From: Cytophagales bacterium
GTDB taxonomy: Bacteria > Bacteroidota > Bacteroidia > Cytophagales > Spirosomataceae
Direction of reading: 5' to 3'
Length of the DNA: 64,000 nucleotides
Assembly (NCBI GenBank): GCA_013298125.1
Contig: JAAFJP010000027.1
Coordinates: 1 to 64,000, forward strand
Part shown: positions 51,124 through 59,617 of the stretch, piece by piece
Numbering within the stretch: position 1 is the first letter of the stretch
Layout: every line of letters starts with the position of its first letter
Program-made: the position numbers and the translations under genes
Notes under the pieces: model-generated
Told to the model about the DNA's origin: nothing
The model's input: only the letters and a program-made list of their open reading frames with translations
Database searches by the model: none

Positions 51124-52227
51124 TTACTTAATCACCTCCCGAATCTCCACTTCCCCATCGGGTTTCACCTGCATAATACCCGTCGTTATCAGCGTATCAC
51201 CCGTCGAAAGTCCCGACAGAACTTCTACATCACGCTCGCCACGAGTACCCAATTGCACCTTCGTAGGCGTTGCTTTGCCATTTTTTACGATAAAAACTTT
51301 TGAACCTTTTTGTTCAGGAATAACTGCCTCCGTAGGAATCATAATAGCTGAACCTTTACTTTTCAAAACCAATTCAACACGAGCAAAAGAGCCTGGAATT
51401 AGCTTGTGAGAAGGATTTGGAGCAATCGCACGAATCTGTAAAGTACGAGTGATAGGGTCGATTTTGGGGTCAATTGCATAGACCGTTCCAATAAATTTTT
51501 GTTCAGAATTTTCTACTGTAAAATCCATCTTACCACCCACTCGCACGATAGACGAATATTTGGCAGGAACGGCAAACTCAATTTTGGCAGGATTGGTATT
51601 CGTCAAAGTAGCGATTTTAGTAGTTGGTGAAATATAACTTCCCATACTCACAAACCTGAATCCAATCGTTCCATCAAAAGGAGCTTTCAAAGTCATTTTC
51701 TGAATTTGTGCCGTCAAATCTTCAATATCAGCCGAAATGGTATTGACAGAATTTACCGCAATATCGTATTCTCTTTGGCTAATTGCCTCTTTTTCAAGGA
51801 GTTTCTTCTGGCGAGCCTCATTGTCTTCCGCCAATTTTTTATTGAAACCTAACTTTTTCAAACGAGCTTGCAAGTCTTCGTCGTTGATGTGAAGTAAAGT
51901 CGTTCCACGTTTTACAAAATCCCCTTCTTTGATATTCAACGTAACAATTCTACCCGAAATTTCACTTCTGAGTTCCACTTCTTCATTGGGTAAAATCGTC
52001 CCGTTGGTATTGACTAAATCATCCAAGCGTTTGGGTTGTACAACTGTTACAATGACAGAGGTTTTACCCCCTTTACCTCCCTTGCCATCTTTTCCCCCGC
52101 CCGACATCTCTTTCTTATCTTTTTCGTCTTTGGGTTTGAATAAGGTTTTGAGTTTAGGATAGAAAAAAAGCCCCAAGATTAAGAGTATGACTAAAACCGT
52201 TAAAATATTTTTGGTAATCTTTGACAT
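51124..52227 (-). CDS. RND efflux periplasmic adaptor (MFP/HlyD type, 367 aa)
   Basis: The ATG at 52227 (MSKITKNILTVLVILLILGL) gives a normal N-terminal signal anchor; the frame extends up to 52341, but the extra residues look untranslated. A Gly/Lys-rich linker (GGGKDGKGGKGG) precedes the barrel-sandwich part (EISGRIVTLNIKEGDFVKRGTTLLHI), a coiled-coil hairpin (~130-195), the lipoyl-return strand (LKAPFDGTIGF) and beta-barrel/membrane-proximal domains ending in TLITTGIMQVKPDGEVEI. In this family the adaptor bridges the inner-membrane RND pump and an outer-membrane channel. The permease gene follows downstream with ~170 bp between them, occupied by the palindrome. Confidence 0.94.
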   Translation of the reverse strand: MSKITKNILTVLVILLILGLFFYPKLKTLFKPKDEKDKKEMSGGGKDGKGGKGGKTSVIVTVVQPKRLDDLVNTNGTILPNEEVELRSEISGRIVTLNIKEGDFVKRGTTLLHINDEDLQARLKKLGFNKKLAEDNEARQKKLLEKEAISQREYDIAVNSVNTISADIEDLTAQIQKMTLKAPFDGTIGFRFVSMGSYISPTTKIATLTNTNPAKIEFAVPAKYSSIVRVGGKMDFTVENSEQKFIGTVYAIDPKIDPITRTLQIRAIAPNPSHKLIPGSFARVELVLKSKGSAIMIPTEAVIPEQKGSKVFIVKNGKATPTKVQLGTRGERDVEVLSGLSTGDTLITTGIMQVKPDGEVEIREVIK

Positions 52228-52604
52228 AAGTTTACAAATGTTGATTAGGAAGCTATTTAAACTTATTCCTTTTGTTGTAAATAGGTTCATTTTAAACCTA
52301 ATTGCCCAAAATTTATTCAAAATAGCGATGCTATTCTTCAAAGATTTAGAACGATTAGATTCAAAATGAATTCAATTTCCAATCAAAACGAAAAGTTTAA
52401 ATAGCTTCTTGAAATTATACTCGAAAATACGGCTTAAATTATTGAAAGCCTACATGGATTTCTGTTTTAGCTCAAAATTGTATATGATTTGGCAATAAGG
52501 TGCGACAAATTATATTTTCTCTTAAAAATCTGTTCTTTCCAAAAAATAATTTTTACTTTTACGAAGTTTTAAAATCCATCATTAACATCTAAATATCCGA
52601 AATC

Positions 52605-52709
52605 ATGGCAAAAGGAACATCGATGCAGAAAGCTGTTAAAAAAGAGCCTCTCAAAACAGCGAAAGAAAAAAAGCAAGAGAAGAGAGAGAAAAAATCAAAA
52701 AATGACTAA
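52605..52709 (+). CDS. Small lysine-rich protein (34 aa)
   Basis: A short frame starting MAKGTSMQKAVKKEPLKT and ending in a basic, charged run (KEKKQEKREKKSKND). More than 40% of residues are Lys or Arg. An ATG with an AT-rich leader and a strong terminator three bases after the stop codon (52713-52740) make expression plausible. Short proteins starting MAKG with a Lys-rich tail are known to me from other Bacteroidota, but no function can be named. It has no signal peptide, membrane helix or Cys. Nucleic-acid or ribosome binding is a guess from charge. Confidence 0.7.
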   Translation: MAKGTSMQKAVKKEPLKTAKEKKQEKREKKSKND

Positions 52710-52712
52710 ACC

Positions 52713-52740
52713 AAGAACACCATTTTCAGGTGTTCTTTTT
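52713..52740 (+). terminator. Rho-independent terminator after the 34-aa gene
   Basis: AAGAACACC-ATTTTCA-GGTGTTCTT forms a perfect 9-bp stem followed by TTTTTG-T-run. It ends 14 bases before the selU start codon, so transcription of selU probably starts within or just past it. Confidence 0.85.
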
Positions 52741-52753
52741 GTTTGTAAACATC

Positions 52754-53818
52754 ATGGCAGTAAAACGAATCAGTATAGAAGACTTTTTGGATTTGGCAAA
52801 AACGCACCTCGTTTTAGATGTACGTAGCCCAAGTGAGTATGCTCACGCCCACATACCCAACGCCCAAAGTTTACCTCTATTTTCGGATGAAGAGCGTAAG
52901 GTTGTAGGAACGGCGTATAAGCAACTGAGCCGTGAGAATGCCATAAAATTTGGTTTAGATTATTTCGGACCTAATATGCGGAAGATGGTTGAGCGTGTTG
53001 AATTGCTTTCAAAAGTATCTGAAAAAGAGCCACATACGACTAAAAAAATCCTTGTACACTGTTGGCGTGGGGGTATGCGAAGCGGGGCGGTATCTTGGCT
53101 TTTGGACTTGTACGGATTCCAAATTTTTACGCTCGAAGGAGGTTATAAAGCATATCGAAATTATATTTTACAGCAATTTGAAAAGCCTTACAATTTCAAA
53201 ATAATTGGGGGTTTTACAGGTTCTGGGAAAACACCTCTATTATATGGTTTACAGAAAAATAAACTTTCAATTATTGACTTAGAAGGCATTGCGAATCATA
53301 AAGGCTCGGCTTTGGGAGGTATCGGACAAGAGCCTCAACCTTCGCAAGAAATGTTTGAAAATTTGTTGGGAATGGAGTTATCAAAGCATGATTTACAAAC
53401 CCCAATTTTCTTAGAAGATGAAAGCCAACGAATTGGAAATATGCAAATTCCGATGGCGATGTGGCACACCATGCGTAAAAGTATAGTTTACTTTTTAGAC
53501 ATTCCTTTTGAGGGAAGATTGGAGTATTTGACCAAAGAATACGGTAATCTTCCAAAACCAGATTTGGTAAACGCCATCATGCGGATCCAGAAGCGTTTGG
53601 GTGGTTTGGAAACCAAAAATGCCATTAATTTTTTATTGGAAAATAACTTCAAGGAAAGTTTTAGAATCCTCTTGAAATACTATGATAAATGGTATGAAAA
53701 AGGTTTGTATAATCGTGACAATGTAGAATCATTGATTAGGAAAATAGAAGGGCAAGTAGTTGATAATGAGATTAATACGGATATTTTAATGAATAATATT
53801 ACTAAGAATGATTATTAG
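52754..53818 (+). CDS. selU: tRNA 2-selenouridine synthase SelU (MnmH, 354 aa)
   Basis: The start at the ATG at 52754 (MAVKRISIEDFLDL) is preferred over an in-frame ATG eight codons upstream that lies in the preceding terminator. An N-terminal rhodanese domain has DVRSPSEYAHAHIPNA and the active loop VHCWRGGMRSGAV with Cys103. A P-loop part follows with GFTGSGKT (~153-160). The enzyme converts 2-thiouridine to 2-selenouridine at the wobble position of some tRNAs using selenophosphate. A GNAT gene overlaps its 3' end by 11 bases, then selD supplies the selenophosphate, which makes a complete tRNA-selenation operon. Confidence 0.95.
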   Translation: MAVKRISIEDFLDLAKTHLVLDVRSPSEYAHAHIPNAQSLPLFSDEERKVVGTAYKQLSRENAIKFGLDYFGPNMRKMVERVELLSKVSEKEPHTTKKILVHCWRGGMRSGAVSWLLDLYGFQIFTLEGGYKAYRNYILQQFEKPYNFKIIGGFTGSGKTPLLYGLQKNKLSIIDLEGIANHKGSALGGIGQEPQPSQEMFENLLGMELSKHDLQTPIFLEDESQRIGNMQIPMAMWHTMRKSIVYFLDIPFEGRLEYLTKEYGNLPKPDLVNAIMRIQKRLGGLETKNAINFLLENNFKESFRILLKYYDKWYEKGLYNRDNVESLIRKIEGQVVDNEINTDILMNNITKNDY

Positions 53819-54200
53819 ACAAGCAACATTAGAAGATGAAAAAGCGATAGACGCTTTTGATCAATTTGGAGGGTATAGAAATCTTGAAATTATTAGAAAT
53901 GAAGTTTGGGTTGCGGTTTTAGAAGATAAAATTGCAGGTTTTGTAACTTTTGACCGTTCATTTTATGAAAGACCATTTCTCAGATACATTATAACTAATC
54001 CCGATTTCAGAAGAAAGAATGTAGCTAAAAAGATGATGATTTTCATCGAAGAAAAATGTAAAGATGAAAAACTGTTTACTTCCACAGAAGCAGATAATTT
54101 GCCAATGATTACCTTATTAAATCAGCTTAATTATAAAATGGCGGGTATCATAAATGAACTCCAAGAGGTTGCAGAAGTGATTTATTGTAAAGAATTATAG
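53808..54200 (+). CDS. GNAT-family N-acetyltransferase (130 aa)
   Basis: A compact GNAT domain: N-terminal [21 protein letters not shown], a central strand [15 protein letters not shown], then [25 protein letters not shown], which carries the acetyl-CoA pyrophosphate-binding motif in R-R-K-N-V-A-K form, and a C-terminal segment ([22 protein letters not shown]). It starts 11 bases inside the end of selU and ends 4 bases before selD, so it is translated from the same message. Its substrate is unknown. Its position inside a selenium operon may be chance or may point to a linked role. Confidence 0.88.
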   Translation: MIIRQATLEDEKAIDAFDQFGGYRNLEIIRNEVWVAVLEDKIAGFVTFDRSFYERPFLRYIITNPDFRRKNVAKKMMIFIEEKCKDEKLFTSTEADNLPMITLLNQLNYKMAGIINELQEVAEVIYCKEL

Positions 54201-54204
54201 ATTT

Positions 54205-55245
54205 ATGGAACAAATAAAATTAACCCAATATTCACACGGGGCGGGTTGTGGATGTAAGATTTCACCGCAAGTTTTAGACGTAATTTTGAAGGGCAATATC
54301 GCCATGCCCGATAACGATAAATTGATTGTCGGAAATCATAGTAAAGATGATGCCGCTGTCTTGGATATGGGCAATGGTACAGCTTTGATTTCGACTACTG
54401 ATTTCTTCATGCCCATCGTGGATGATCCTTTTAATTTTGGTAGAATTGCCTCTGCAAACGCCATCAGCGATGTTTATGCGATGGGAGGGAAGCCCGTTTT
54501 GGCGATTGCAATCCTCGGTTGGCCCATCAATAAATTGTCTCCCGAAGTGGCTCAACAAGTCATTGACGGCAGTAGAAGTATTTGTAAAGAAGCGGGAATT
54601 TCTTTGGCGGGCGGACACAGTATTGACTCACCCGAACCTATTTTTGGCTTGGCAGTAAACGGTATAGTTCCTATCGAAAACATCAAACAAAACAACAAAG
54701 CCCAAGACGGTGATGTCTTGTTTTTGACTAAACCTTTGGGCGTTGGAATCTTGACAACTGCCGAGAAAAAAGACCTTCTCAAAGACGAACACAAAGATTT
54801 GGCCGCTAATCAAATGATGCAACTGAATAAGGTAGGAGAGGAGTTAGGTAAATTAAATTCAGTAAACGCCATGACGGACGTGACGGGTTTTGGGCTTTTG
54901 GGGCATCTTACCGAAATGGCAGAAGGGAGCGGATTGAGTGCAGTGATTGATTTTAAGAATATTCCCTTAATTACTCCGTCTATTTTTGAATATATCGAAA
55001 AAGGCTCTGTCCCAGGTGGAACTAACAGAAATAGAGATAGTTATGGTCATAAAATTGGCAAAATGTCCGAAGAAAAATGGGCTATCCTCGCCGACCCACA
55101 AACCTCTGGCGGATTGTTGATTTCGGTGGATAAAAATAAAACGGATGAAGTGATTAAAGTATTGAAATACAATGGATTAGAAGAGTTTGTAATGCCCATT
55201 GGATATTTAAAAAGTGTTGGCGAAAATGTGGTTGAGGTGGTTTGA
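54205..55245 (+). CDS. selD: Selenide, water dikinase SelD (346 aa)
   Basis: Strongly similar along its length to the Escherichia coli enzyme as I know it. The N-terminus has [14 protein letters not shown] with Cys15, Cys17 and Lys18; the first Cys of the pair corresponds to the catalytic residue. ATP/metal-binding motifs include [49 protein letters not shown] and [13 protein letters not shown]. It makes selenophosphate from selenide and ATP. Cys, not selenocysteine, is present at the active site and no in-frame TGA occurs, so the gene does not need selenocysteine machinery. The donor feeds SelU, encoded two genes upstream. Confidence 0.96.
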   Translation: MEQIKLTQYSHGAGCGCKISPQVLDVILKGNIAMPDNDKLIVGNHSKDDAAVLDMGNGTALISTTDFFMPIVDDPFNFGRIASANAISDVYAMGGKPVLAIAILGWPINKLSPEVAQQVIDGSRSICKEAGISLAGGHSIDSPEPIFGLAVNGIVPIENIKQNNKAQDGDVLFLTKPLGVGILTTAEKKDLLKDEHKDLAANQMMQLNKVGEELGKLNSVNAMTDVTGFGLLGHLTEMAEGSGLSAVIDFKNIPLITPSIFEYIEKGSVPGGTNRNRDSYGHKIGKMSEEKWAILADPQTSGGLLISVDKNKTDEVIKVLKYNGLEEFVMPIGYLKSVGENVVEVV

Positions 55246-55342
55246 TAAAAATGGTTACTCAAACTGTCAGATAAATGACAATTATTACGTAACAATTTTC
55301 ATAATTTGCCGTTCAAATATTTAAACAAAACCATTTTTTTTT

Positions 55343-56008
55343 ATGAAAAAAGCACTCTTATTTCTTTCTCTCTCAATTTTAACTTTCGGAGCAATGTCTC
55401 AAAGTGGCACATCTTTTGAATTAGGCGGAGCAATTGGCTCTTCTGTCGGAAGTATTAGTGCATCGGGTTTTCAGAATTGGGGACTTGGCTCAAAGAAGAA
55501 ATTTTATGTGGGCACGGGCGTACGATTCACCTCATTTTTTGGAAGCAATGTCAATTTCACGACTGCCCCTGCCGATTTAACGGGTGAAGACAAAAACATT
55601 GATACGCTTTTAGCTCCAAGTCCAGGGGTGAGTTCTCTTAATTTGATGATTAGTTTGGGCTACAAAGTCTCTGAGAAATTAGACGTAGGGTTTAATATTG
55701 ATGCCATCGGTATTTCATTTGGACCAACTGGAATGCTCAATTATATCAGAAACGGAAAGGCTATTGTAACTCCTGCAAGTCCAACTTCACCGAATATCTT
55801 ATTGATAGGAGACAACGACAAAGGTTCATTGAATTCTCATTTATTTGTTCGTTATAAAATTGCTGAAAAATTAGGGCTGAAATTAGCCTACCAGTTTTTG
55901 TTTAATGAACTAACCACTACTACAAAAGTGCAGACGATTCCATCAGCAAATGATAGATTCAGAGCAAAATCTTCGATGATTTATGTGGGGTTTAATTATA
56001 ATTTTTAG
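55343..56008 (+). CDS. Outer-membrane beta-barrel protein (221 aa)
   Basis: Signal peptide MKKALLFLSLSILTFGAMSQ, then alternating amphipathic strands typical of small outer-membrane barrels: FELGGAIGSSVGSISASGF, FYVGTGVRFTSFFGS, LNLMISLGYKVSEKLDVGFNIDAIGI, SHLFVRYKIAEKLGLKLAYQFLF, ending SSMIYVGFNYNF with the terminal Phe common in outer-membrane proteins. No enzymatic motif is seen. It stands alone, ~100 bp after selD and ~270 bp before a secreted kelch-like gene. Function unknown. Confidence 0.85.
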   Translation: MKKALLFLSLSILTFGAMSQSGTSFELGGAIGSSVGSISASGFQNWGLGSKKKFYVGTGVRFTSFFGSNVNFTTAPADLTGEDKNIDTLLAPSPGVSSLNLMISLGYKVSEKLDVGFNIDAIGISFGPTGMLNYIRNGKAIVTPASPTSPNILLIGDNDKGSLNSHLFVRYKIAEKLGLKLAYQFLFNELTTTTKVQTIPSANDRFRAKSSMIYVGFNYNF

Positions 56009-56042
56009 TGTTCAAAAAACTTTAAATTGTCTTATTATTATT

Positions 56043-56136
56043 TCAGAACACGATTGCGAAACGTCGCACCGTTAAGATTAATAGAATTAACAAGATTAAT
56101 CATAAAAATCCTGTAAATCCTAAAATCGTGTTCTGA
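56043..56136. repeat. 94-bp element with TCAGAACACGATT terminal inverted repeats
   Basis: Exact 13-base terminal inverted repeats (56043-56055 and 56124-56136) flank an interior with AATCCTGTAAATCCTAAA and TTAATAGAATTAACAAG words. It matches the pattern of short dispersed elements known from other Bacteroidota genomes. The 56009-56279 gap holds this and a small hairpin at 56187-56202, and no gene. Confidence 0.8.
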
Positions 56137-56186
56137 CAAATTATTGTTTTTCAAACATTAGAATAGAAAATAAAAATTCATTTAGA

Positions 56187-56202
56187 ACCTGTTAGAACAG
56201 GT
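56187..56202 (+). promoter_or_regulatory. Small hairpin in the leader of the kelch-like gene
   Basis: ACCTGT-TAGA-ACAGGT is a perfect 6-bp stem followed by ATTTTTA, 78 bases before the start codon at 56280. It may be a weak terminator for upstream transcription or a leader structure. Confidence 0.4.
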
Positions 56203-56279
56203 ATTTTTACCCTGTTTTGAGAAATATTTAAGATTTAATTTTGGTAAAAATACATACCATCATTAAATCTTAAATTAAC

Positions 56280-57617
56280 ATGAAAAACGTCCACAAATTA
56301 ATCGTCCTCCTTGCATTATTTTTCTCTTTAAATGCTTATTCACAGACAGGTTTTACTATCAAACCAAGTCAAAATCTCAAAAATCTTCCTGCTTTACAAT
56401 CCTTCGTTTTTGGACAATCGGGGCAGTATTGGCTTTTGATTGGTGGTCGGACAAATGGCTTTCATGGATTTTCTAATTATCAAGATTTTCCTTTCAAAAA
56501 GGCAAATAAATTTGTTTATGTTTACAATACTGCCACCAATAAATTAGACAGTATGGCTACCGCTTTCTTGCCCGAAATCCTCAAAGAGCAATATACGTCT
56601 TCTAATATGCAACATTTTCAGGTAGGGAATTATCTTTATATTTCAGGTGGTTACGGTGAATTTCATGCTAAACGTCCCGACTCTACTTATAAGACTTATT
56701 CAACGCTATCGAGAGTTAATATTGCTCAAATTATCAATGCTGTACTTACCAAAAATATCATAAAGTTCAGAACCTCAGTTGTTTATGCTAAGGATAATTT
56801 AACTGCCTCAACGGGTGGAGAGATGTATAAACTTCCCGATGGAAAATTTTATTTAGTGCTTGGACATCGTTTTGATGGAACATATAGTGCAGATACTACG
56901 GCTGGCAAGACCCGACAAACTTACCTTGATTCAGTTCATGTTTTCAAACTTACAGAAACGCCTTCGAGTATCGCCATAACCCCAGGTTCAAGGCAGTATA
57001 TTTCTGATAATTTATCTGATAATACTACCCAATTTAGACGGAGGGATTTATTGGTAGTTCCTGCCATTCAGAGAGGAGGACAAGGCATCGGGCTGACCGT
57101 TTACGGAGGGGTATTTACTACCAATGTTTTACCTTTTCGGAATCCTATTTATTTGAAAGGCGGAGCTATTCCAAATTATCAATTAGACAAAACCTATATC
57201 CAAACTTCCAATATTTATGCAACGGCAAATGTCGAAATGTATGATGCGATTAATGACGTAATGCTCACTACGGCTTTTGGGGGCATTGGCAATGATACAA
57301 CTAAAAAGGGTAGAGATGCTTTTACCCAAAAAATCATGACGATTAGTAAAAATAATCGAACCAACGCAACGACAGAAATAGTCAATCCAAGTAGTTTGCC
57401 TACGTTTATGGGTGCAGAAGGGATATTTGTTTCCGCTCCAAATGTACCGATGCATAATGCCCAATATGAAGTTATTAGCTACAATAGACTCCCTACGGGT
57501 ACGCCAACACTCATTGGTTACATATACGGGGGCATTGTGTCGAATTTACCAACTTGGGGTTCTTCGAATCCCACCATACCGAGTAGAATGGTTTATGAGG
57601 TTTATTTTACGAAATAG
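56280..57617 (+). CDS. Secreted kelch-like beta-propeller protein (445 aa)
   Basis: Signal peptide MKNVHKLIVLLALFFSLNAYSQ. Kelch-type strands with paired glycines are visible: WLLIGGRTNGFHGF, YLYISGGYGEF, GEMYKLPDGKFYLVLGHRF, LTVYGGVFTTN, MLTTAFGGIGND and LIGYIYGGIVSN, interspersed with the aromatic/basic positions expected between kelch blades. Its size fits a single propeller of about six blades. No catalytic residues or T9SS sorting signal are recognised. Secreted or periplasmic location is predicted; ligand unknown. Confidence 0.8.
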   Translation: MKNVHKLIVLLALFFSLNAYSQTGFTIKPSQNLKNLPALQSFVFGQSGQYWLLIGGRTNGFHGFSNYQDFPFKKANKFVYVYNTATNKLDSMATAFLPEILKEQYTSSNMQHFQVGNYLYISGGYGEFHAKRPDSTYKTYSTLSRVNIAQIINAVLTKNIIKFRTSVVYAKDNLTASTGGEMYKLPDGKFYLVLGHRFDGTYSADTTAGKTRQTYLDSVHVFKLTETPSSIAITPGSRQYISDNLSDNTTQFRRRDLLVVPAIQRGGQGIGLTVYGGVFTTNVLPFRNPIYLKGGAIPNYQLDKTYIQTSNIYATANVEMYDAINDVMLTTAFGGIGNDTTKKGRDAFTQKIMTISKNNRTNATTEIVNPSSLPTFMGAEGIFVSAPNVPMHNAQYEVISYNRLPTGTPTLIGYIYGGIVSNLPTWGSSNPTIPSRMVYEVYFTK

Positions 57618-57653
57618 TTTTTGTAAAACATTGAAAATAAGACTATTAACTTC

Positions 57654-57850
57654 AATAGGACTTACGCAAAACGTAGTTTAAGCTCAAAGGGCTGTCATTT
57701 TGGTAATTTACAAGTTTCTCAGTTAAGCGAAGCCCCACTGGGGCGACAATTTAGTCAAGTAACTGTCGCCCCGATGGGGCTTAGAATAACGGTTTTGTAT
57801 TATTTACCAAAATTTCGCCCCGATGAGGCTTTATTGCGTATGTCCTGTTC
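57654..57850. mobile_element. MITE-like element (~197 bp) with internal palindromes
   Basis: Ends AATAGGACTTACGCAA and TTGCGTATGTCCTGTT are inverted repeats of 16 bases with two mismatches. The interior has a 19-base palindrome (57730-57748 against 57764-57782, AAGCCCCA/TGGGGCTT cores) and a second pair around TTTTGGTAA/TTACCAAAA. No transposase is encoded. The whole can fold into one large hairpin. Confidence 0.7.
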
Positions 57851-57860
57851 CAATTATTAT

Positions 57861-58529
57861 TTATCTCAAAGGCGTTAATTCCACTTTACGAAACTCAACC
57901 TCTGCCCCTTCCGCTTGCAAAGCCACTTGCCCTTTCTGAACTGTAGCCCCAAATCCATCATTGACCACATCGCCGTTTAGCCATACTTTTATTTTGTCAC
58001 CACGACATTCTACTACCATTTTATTCCACTCTCCGAGAGGTTTTTCAGAATTATCCGTCAGGTTCGGAATTCTTCTTTCTTTATCTTCTGTAACGCCCCA
58101 ATTTTTCTTTGGACCTCTACGTTTTTCCATATTTGGTACGCTAATATCTTCGGCAATGCACCAAAAATCTCCCGCATTTTCGTGCATCATTTGTACTTCG
58201 ATTGACTTTGGAAATTGCTTGTATAATGCCCTTAGTGAAGAAGCATGAACCAAAACGCCACAATTTCCAGGTTTTCCAGCAAAACGATATTCCACCTCCA
58301 AACGATAATTAGAATATTTTTCTTTCGTAATCAAATGCCCTTGCGGTTCTCCCAGACTTACTAACAAACCTTTGCGGATGATAAAAGGATTGATGGCTTT
58401 GGGGTCATTGTCCATGGCTGGGACATCCACAAACCAATTATTCAAATCTTTGCCATTGAAGAGTTTAACAGCCTTTTGGGCGAAAGTGGTAGTTGAAATT
58501 AGGCTTAATAAAAGGATTAGCTTTTTCAT
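57861..58529 (-). CDS. Secreted DUF1080 (3-keto-disaccharide hydrolase-like) protein (222 aa)
   Basis: The start is placed at the ATG at 58529 (MKKLILLLSLISTTTFAQ), giving a clean signal peptide; an upstream in-frame ATG adds eight residues. The mature protein is a DUF1080 jelly-roll domain: VKLFNGKDLNNWFVD, LLVSLGEPQGHLITKEKYSNYRLEVEYRF, GVLVHAS, SIEVQMMHENAGDFW, GEWNKMVVECRGDKIKVWLNGDVVNDGF and a final QAEGAEVEFRKVEL. Members bind carbohydrates and some hydrolyse 3-keto-disaccharides. It stands alone next to the MITE-like element and may take part in polysaccharide use. Confidence 0.9.
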   Translation of the reverse strand: MKKLILLLSLISTTTFAQKAVKLFNGKDLNNWFVDVPAMDNDPKAINPFIIRKGLLVSLGEPQGHLITKEKYSNYRLEVEYRFAGKPGNCGVLVHASSLRALYKQFPKSIEVQMMHENAGDFWCIAEDISVPNMEKRRGPKKNWGVTEDKERRIPNLTDNSEKPLGEWNKMVVECRGDKIKVWLNGDVVNDGFGATVQKGQVALQAEGAEVEFRKVELTPLR

Positions 58530-58604
58530 GAACTCTTGGATTACATTTAACATTTCAAAAAATATCCGATATTTGTAGTTAAATGTAAGAAAAAATCATT
58601 TATA

Positions 58605-58817
58605 ATGACATTCAATCAACAAAATATCCAAACAGAATTACGCAATTTAGAAGAAGGTAAAAAAGCTATTTTTAAGAATGAGAAAGGTAAAGTGAAGGTT
58701 TTTCGATTGAAGAATGACTACTATTTTATTACGTTCAATGGTAATGAAATAGAAACGATAAAGGAGATTGAAGCGGTTTATGAAACAGTGATAGGTATTT
58801 TAGAAATCAACGAGTAG
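58605..58817 (+). CDS. Small hypothetical protein (70 aa)
   Basis: A short soluble protein: MTFNQQNIQTELRNLEEGKK, a central beta segment with VKVFRLKNDYYFITFNGNEIET, and an acidic C-terminus (IKEIEAVYETVIGILEINE). Charge and strand pattern look like a real folded small protein. It is divergent from the DUF1080 gene (75-bp gap) and its end overlaps the converging ceramidase gene by 11 bases. No family was recognised. Confidence 0.6.
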   Translation: MTFNQQNIQTELRNLEEGKKAIFKNEKGKVKVFRLKNDYYFITFNGNEIETIKEIEAVYETVIGILEINE

Positions 58818-59616
58818 TTTTCCAAAACCGAAAAAAAGCGTAAGTACAAAAGCTACTTAGCCCCGTCAATAAATGCCAGACTGAATGCCCCTGATACCAC
58901 GAATGAGGGTCACAATTGATTTTTTGGACATCCATTATCCTGATTTTGACGGCTACCATTATTAAAATCAGACTCAAAATCCCCAAAAGTATGTATCGTT
59001 GTCTGGGGAATTGGAAGTAATTTATTCCCATGAAAATCATCATCAATAGTATCAAAACTGGCACTAAAATACTACTCGAAACCAAGAGGTGGACTTGATA
59101 AAATGAGATGATAATAAGCACCATCGTAATAATCCAAATCCGTTTGGCACGTTCCGTAAAATTGATTTTGTGTAATACGTGATAAAGCCCAATACCTACG
59201 AGTGTGAGCGTAACCCCATAAGTCCCGTTCATATCCACCCTCTGACCCGCCCACGTGAGAGAAGCATGAAAAAAGGCACTCCCGAAACCCAGATAGATAA
59301 AACAGAAACCCATCAAAGCCGATAACAAAGGAAAATTTGCCAAACGGTTTTCAAAATTCCTATTTTTATAATCCCACCATGCAATCTGACAAATCAATAT
59401 TCCCAAAAAGAAATACACCAAATTGGAATAGGTATTCATGGATTGATGAAAGAATCTGTCAGGATTATTAAACTCGCAATACTCCACCTTCACGGCTGAT
59501 TGGCTGATGGTCATGCCTTGCCAGATGCTTCCATCAAGGGTTTGGTTTAGTCCAAACCAGATGAGAAGCATTGTTACTGTGGCTATGAAGGAGCGGATTA
59601 GGAGTTTTTGCATCAT
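58807..59616 (-). CDS. Ceramidase-family integral membrane protein (CREST superfamily, 269 aa)
   Basis: The start is taken at the first of two adjacent ATGs at 59616/59613 (MMQKLLIRSF); the longer frame reads through the end of nadB and is not likely used. Seven membrane helices are visible. Family motifs are present: NTYSNLVYFFLG in an early helix, GSAFFHASLTWAGQRVDMNG with the metal-binding His and Asp, and GHSVWHLLTGLSSF near the end with two His. Alkaline ceramidases and related CREST proteins are zinc hydrolases that cleave ceramide amide bonds. Sphingolipid-making Bacteroidota would supply the substrate. One base separates it from the nadB stop codon (TAA-G-ATG). Confidence 0.82.
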   Translation of the reverse strand: MMQKLLIRSFIATVTMLLIWFGLNQTLDGSIWQGMTISQSAVKVEYCEFNNPDRFFHQSMNTYSNLVYFFLGILICQIAWWDYKNRNFENRLANFPLLSALMGFCFIYLGFGSAFFHASLTWAGQRVDMNGTYGVTLTLVGIGLYHVLHKINFTERAKRIWIITMVLIIISFYQVHLLVSSSILVPVLILLMMIFMGINYFQFPRQRYILLGILSLILIMVAVKIRIMDVQKINCDPHSWYQGHSVWHLLTGLSSFCTYAFFRFWKTTR

Positions 59617-59617
59617 C

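Noticed and set aside
54205-54260. Selenocysteine codon at the SelD active site
   Set aside because: The position is encoded by TGT (Cys) and no in-frame TGA or SECIS-like hairpin is present.
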